Of a stretch of 64,000 bases of DNA, positions 61,802 to 64,000 are shown in pieces. Source of the DNA: Flavobacteriaceae bacterium UBA4166. GTDB lineage: Bacteria > Bacteroidota > Bacteroidia > Flavobacteriales > Flavobacteriaceae. The notes beneath the pieces were generated by a model. It was not told the DNA's origin. It saw only the letters and a program-made list of their open reading frames with translations, and made no database searches. Position numbers and translations under genes: made by a program. Location: contig DFVG01000013.1 in assembly GCA_002379985.1 (NCBI GenBank), positions 1-64,000 on the forward strand. The letters run 5' to 3'. How positions within the stretch are numbered: position 1 is the first letter of the stretch; the number at the start of each line of letters is the position of its first letter.

Positions 61802-62734
61802 TTTTGTTGGGCTAATGATCTCAACATCTTGAAAGGCGATTGCCCCTCGAACTACTCCTGCTATGACATCGTATAACGCATTGATGATTTGCATCTTCAA
61901 TTCACTGCTGCTATAAATAACACTAACTTCTCGTGCGGGCTTTGGATCTGAAAAATGCCGTAGATTTTTTTGTAAGGCTTCGGAAAGATCTAAGGTGTGT
62001 AAATAGGGTAAAAGTGTCATTCCCAGCCCTTCATTGCTCAATTTTATCAAGGTTTCAAAACTACCGCTTTCCAACTGAAAGGTTTCTGAGGAGCTGAGTT
62101 GAGACGACTTACATAAATTCACAACTCCGTCGCGAAAGCAATGCCCATCTTCTAGCAACAAGATATCATCAATCTCCAAGTCGTCTGAAGTTATCTGCGA
62201 CTTCTTAGCGAGTCGATGACTTGACGGAATGTATCCCACAAACGGTTCGTAATACAACACACGCTTTTTTACTTTTTCTTGGTAGAGCGGTGTAGCGGCA
62301 ATAGCGGCATCCAAATGCCCCTCCAAGAGTTTGGCAATGATCTCGTCTGTTGTTAATTCTTCTATTTTCAGCTGTACTTTCGAATATTTATTTGCAAAGT
62401 TCTTAAGGAACATTGGTAGGAGGGTAGGCATGATCGTCGGGATGATCCCCAATTTAAACTCACCACCAATAAACCCTTTTTCTTGATCAACCACATCTTG
62501 CATACGTTCGGCTTCGTTCACAATATTTCGCGCCTGACTGACAATTTTAGCACCGATAGACGTCAATTCAATCGGTTTTTTACTTCGGTCAAAGATCTGA
62601 ATATCCAATTCGTCTTCCAGCTTCTGAATTTGCATGCTAAGGGTAGGCTGTGTGACAAAGGTCTTTTCCGCAGCGCGTGTAAAATTTTGATACTCTGCTA
62701 CTGCAAGGACATATTTCAATTGTGTAATGGTCAT
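61799..62734 (-). CDS. oxyR: OxyR-like LysR-family peroxide sensor
   Basis: A 311-residue LysR regulator: N-terminal winged helix-turn-helix (ITQLKYVLAVAEYQNFTRAA; FVTQPTLSMQIQKLEDEL) and a substrate domain with the OxyR motif LEDGHCFRDGVVNLC. The two cysteines fall at residues 199 and 208 when counted from the ATG at 62734, exactly the redox pair of E. coli OxyR that forms a disulfide on peroxide. The frame has a GTG three bases further upstream, which is less likely. It should activate catalase, peroxiredoxin and ferritin-type genes. TATCTTTA upstream at 62751-62758 is its -7 element. Confidence 0.93.
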   Translation of the reverse strand: MTITQLKYVLAVAEYQNFTRAAEKTFVTQPTLSMQIQKLEDELDIQIFDRSKKPIELTSIGAKIVSQARNIVNEAERMQDVVDQEKGFIGGEFKLGIIPTIMPTLLPMFLKNFANKYSKVQLKIEELTTDEIIAKLLEGHLDAAIAATPLYQEKVKKRVLYYEPFVGYIPSSHRLAKKSQITSDDLEIDDILLLEDGHCFRDGVVNLCKSSQLSSSETFQLESGSFETLIKLSNEGLGMTLLPYLHTLDLSEALQKNLRHFSDPKPAREVSVIYSSSELKMQIINALYDVIAGVVRGAIAFQDVEIISPTK

Positions 62735-62750
62735 CACTCAAAAGTTTCCG

Positions 62751-62758
62751 TAAAGATA
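62751..62758 (-). promoter_or_regulatory. -7 promoter element of the oxyR gene
   Basis: Minus-strand TATCTTTA, one base off TAnnTTTG, 16 bases before the ATG. Confidence 0.4.
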
Positions 62759-62795
62759 CAATTAATCTAAAAAATCTATATTAAGAGAATTAAGT

Positions 62796-62813
62796 ATTAT
62801 AAGTTCTTATAAT
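62796..62813. repeat. Perfect 18-base inverted repeat upstream of oxyR
   Basis: ATTATAAG-TT-CTTATAAT is a perfect 8-2-8 palindrome, about 40 bases upstream of the oxyR -7 element and next to the terminator of the DUF2141 gene. It may bind a regulator such as OxyR itself. Confidence 0.45.
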
Positions 62814-62843
62814 GAAAAAATGCTCAGCGAACACTGAGCATTT
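62812..62843 (-). terminator. Terminator of the DUF2141 gene
   Basis: TGCTCAG and CTGAGCA (with flanking AAA/TTT) pair around CGAACA. On the minus strand the hairpin is followed by TTTTTTC. It lies 21 bases after the stop of the gene at 62864-63274. Confidence 0.8.
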
Positions 62844-62863
62844 ATTTATCGTAGTGACTAGAC

Positions 62864-63274
62864 CTACATCCGAATCTCTAGACGCAGTGGTTCAGCTCCT
62901 ACTTCAAATTTTGCGTCGCTCCACTGTGGTGGCCCCATACTCATAACATTATTAGAAACACCATAAGGCTCTGCGGGCATTCCGTTAGGTTCAAAATCCA
63001 AACGTTTGTTCAGGTTTTTATCGTGAAATAAGCTAACGGCATAAGTCCCCTCTGGAATATTCTTAAACGTAGCGGTTGCTTTTCCGTCGATAATTTCAGC
63101 TTCTATCCCTTTGATAGGCGGTGCTTTCATAAAGGTTGCTTCGTCGTACAAGCCAATAACAATATTTCCTTTATCGCTGTTAACAGGAACGGTTACGGTG
63201 ATATCCGTTCCTGTCTGTGCTTGAATAAAAAGAGATGTAATCGTGAGACAAAGTGTGGCGATAATTGTTTTCAT
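62864..63274 (-). CDS. DUF2141 family exported protein
   Basis: A 136-residue exported protein with signal peptide (1-20, ending FIQAQ). The mature sequence shows the DUF2141 pattern: NIVIGLYDEATFMKAPPIKG, ATFKNIPEGTYAVSLFHDKN and LNKRLDFEPNGMPAEPYGVS, with GPPQWSDAKFEV near the end. This is a small beta-sandwich domain of unknown function, often in exported or carotenoid-cluster genes. CATCTTTG with an upstream TTG (63300-63327) is a candidate promoter. Confidence 0.9.
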   Translation of the reverse strand: MKTIIATLCLTITSLFIQAQTGTDITVTVPVNSDKGNIVIGLYDEATFMKAPPIKGIEAEIIDGKATATFKNIPEGTYAVSLFHDKNLNKRLDFEPNGMPAEPYGVSNNVMSMGPPQWSDAKFEVGAEPLRLEIRM

Positions 63275-63299
63275 GATGCGTTGTTTTAAGTTTCTGAAG

Positions 63300-63327
63300 C
63301 AAAGATGCTATGGTTACATCATTTCAA
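63300..63327 (-). promoter_or_regulatory. Candidate promoter of the DUF2141 gene
   Basis: Minus strand: TTG (63327-63325), 17 bases, CATCTTTG (63307-63300). The -7 is one base off the consensus and equals the element before the SDR gene at 14193-14200. Confidence 0.45.
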
Positions 63328-63379
63328 CGAATCATTTCTACTCAACTGTAAGATGGGGTTACTGAACTGTAAAGAACCG

Positions 63380-64000
63380 TTATAAAATGCCTCGCGCTTT
63401 GATTTCAAGGTATTTGTTGATGGTGTTAACAGTGAGGTCTTCCGGTGCGGTGAGTACCGTCTGTATTCCGCGTTGTTGCAATTCGCGGACCATCACTTTT
63501 TTGTCATGTTCAAATTGTTTTGCGATGGTTTGATCGACTACTTCGGGAAGTGTGGTTGCTTCGGTTTGGACCAATTGGCGTAATTCGGTGTTTTCAAAAA
63601 AGATAACCACTAGCACATGTTTTTTCGCAATGGCCTGAAGATAGGGGAGCTGGCGATGCAAAGCTGAAATATGTTCAAAATTGGTATACAACAACAGTAA
63701 GCTACGCTGTGTAACGCGTCTCTTGATCAAACTGCGAAGCATTCCGAAGTCACTATCAAGAAAACGAGTGTCAATGTTGTAAAGCGTTTCCAAAATAGTA
63801 TTTAGATACGTTTTCTTGGCTTGGGCTTTGAGAAAATTTCCAAGCGTATTAGAAAAGTCGATAAGCCCTACCTTATCTCCTTTCTTAAAGGCAACATTGC
63901 TGAATGCGAGCGCACTATTGATGGCGTAATCTACCAGTTTTAATTCTTTGAAAGGCATTTTCATCACCCGACTGGTGTCTATGATCGAATAGATGGGTTG
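63380..64000 (-). CDS. DUF58 family protein, C-terminal part (runs off the window)
   Basis: An open frame from the right edge to a stop at 63380, at least 206 residues. The edge reads YSIIDTSRVMKMPF, the DUF58 motif with a MIDAS-like D-x-S-x-(S/M) sequence, then KLVDYAINSALAFSNVAFKK, GDKVGLIDFSN and LLLYTNFEHISALHRQLPYL. The fold is a von Willebrand A-like domain. DUF58 genes usually sit next to MoxR-type AAA ATPase and membrane genes; those would be upstream, outside the window. The start is not visible, so no ATG is assigned. Confidence 0.88.
   Translation of the reverse strand, partial: QPIYSIIDTSRVMKMPFKELKLVDYAINSALAFSNVAFKKGDKVGLIDFSNTLGNFLKAQAKKTYLNTILETLYNIDTRFLDSDFGMLRSLIKRRVTQRSLLLLYTNFEHISALHRQLPYLQAIAKKHVLVVIFFENTELRQLVQTEATTLPEVVDQTIAKQFEHDKKVMVRELQQRGIQTVLTAPEDLTVNTINKYLEIKARGIL

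Noticed and set aside
1..64000. CRISPR arrays, insertion sequences, tRNA or rRNA genes
   Set aside because: No regular repeat-spacer array, transposase, tRNA cloverleaf or rRNA was recognised by reading. A tRNAscan/minced run would confirm.

Overview
The window looks like chromosomal DNA of a marine-type member of the Flavobacteriaceae (Bacteroidota). Three large secreted proteins end in type IX secretion (T9SS) sorting domains. Many lipoproteins carry acidic residues just after the lipobox cysteine. Promoters resemble the phylum's -7 element TAnnTTTG. Several families are typical of the group: LytTR/LytS pairs with a periplasmic propeller, DUF4331, fasciclin, a 65-residue flavobacterial protein, and an ABC-F protein with a degenerate second Walker A. 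I see no phage, insertion sequence, CRISPR array, tRNA or rRNA. Coding density is very high, and several convergent neighbours share stop-codon bases.

Layout. 1-138: 3' end of a serine carboxypeptidase. 135-11146: two paralogous LytS/LytTR two-component systems on the minus strand, interleaved with two T9SS-exported proteins that share a promoter-proximal motif. The first system is the end of a tightly overlapping operon with a lipoprotein and a polytopic membrane protein. 11270-13969: a beta-helix lipoprotein and a glutaminyl-peptide cyclotransferase. 14056-14151: the SRP RNA gene. 14219-28276: housekeeping and envelope genes (SDR, transaldolase, thioredoxin-fold lipoproteins, ABC-F, fasciclin, pheT, an LRR-like lipoprotein, recG). 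28323-40921: M1 peptidase; a five-gene minus-strand operon (DsrE, two M20 amidohydrolases, FMN glutamate-synthase-like protein, small membrane protein); UvrD-type helicase; esterase; Sua5/YciO family protein; alpha/beta hydrolase. 41050-46007: OmpA-like lipoprotein, glycosyltransferase, a HipAB pair and a LETM1-like protein. 46121-50383: a DUF4331 family member split into two genes, a TPR lipoprotein, and an ECF sigma/anti-sigma pair. 50600-55872: M36 metalloprotease with T9SS signal, a small methyltransferase and thioredoxin reductase. 55920-60007: a DUF4440 protein and a PadR/PspC/adhesin envelope-stress operon that includes an unlisted 59-residue protein. 60140-64000: DUF4442, AIM24, a small conserved protein, OxyR, DUF2141 and the end of a DUF58 gene.

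How the parts fit. Much of the window concerns the cell surface: sensing (LytS/LytTR, ECF, PadR/PspC), secreted enzymes and adhesins (T9SS), and surface lipoproteins. The best candidates for poorly described biology are the four-gene lipoprotein/membrane protein/kinase/regulator operon (135-2681) and the PadR operon with its palindromic candidate operator and small coupled protein (56491-60046). All functional calls rest on reading motifs by eye; no database search was run.
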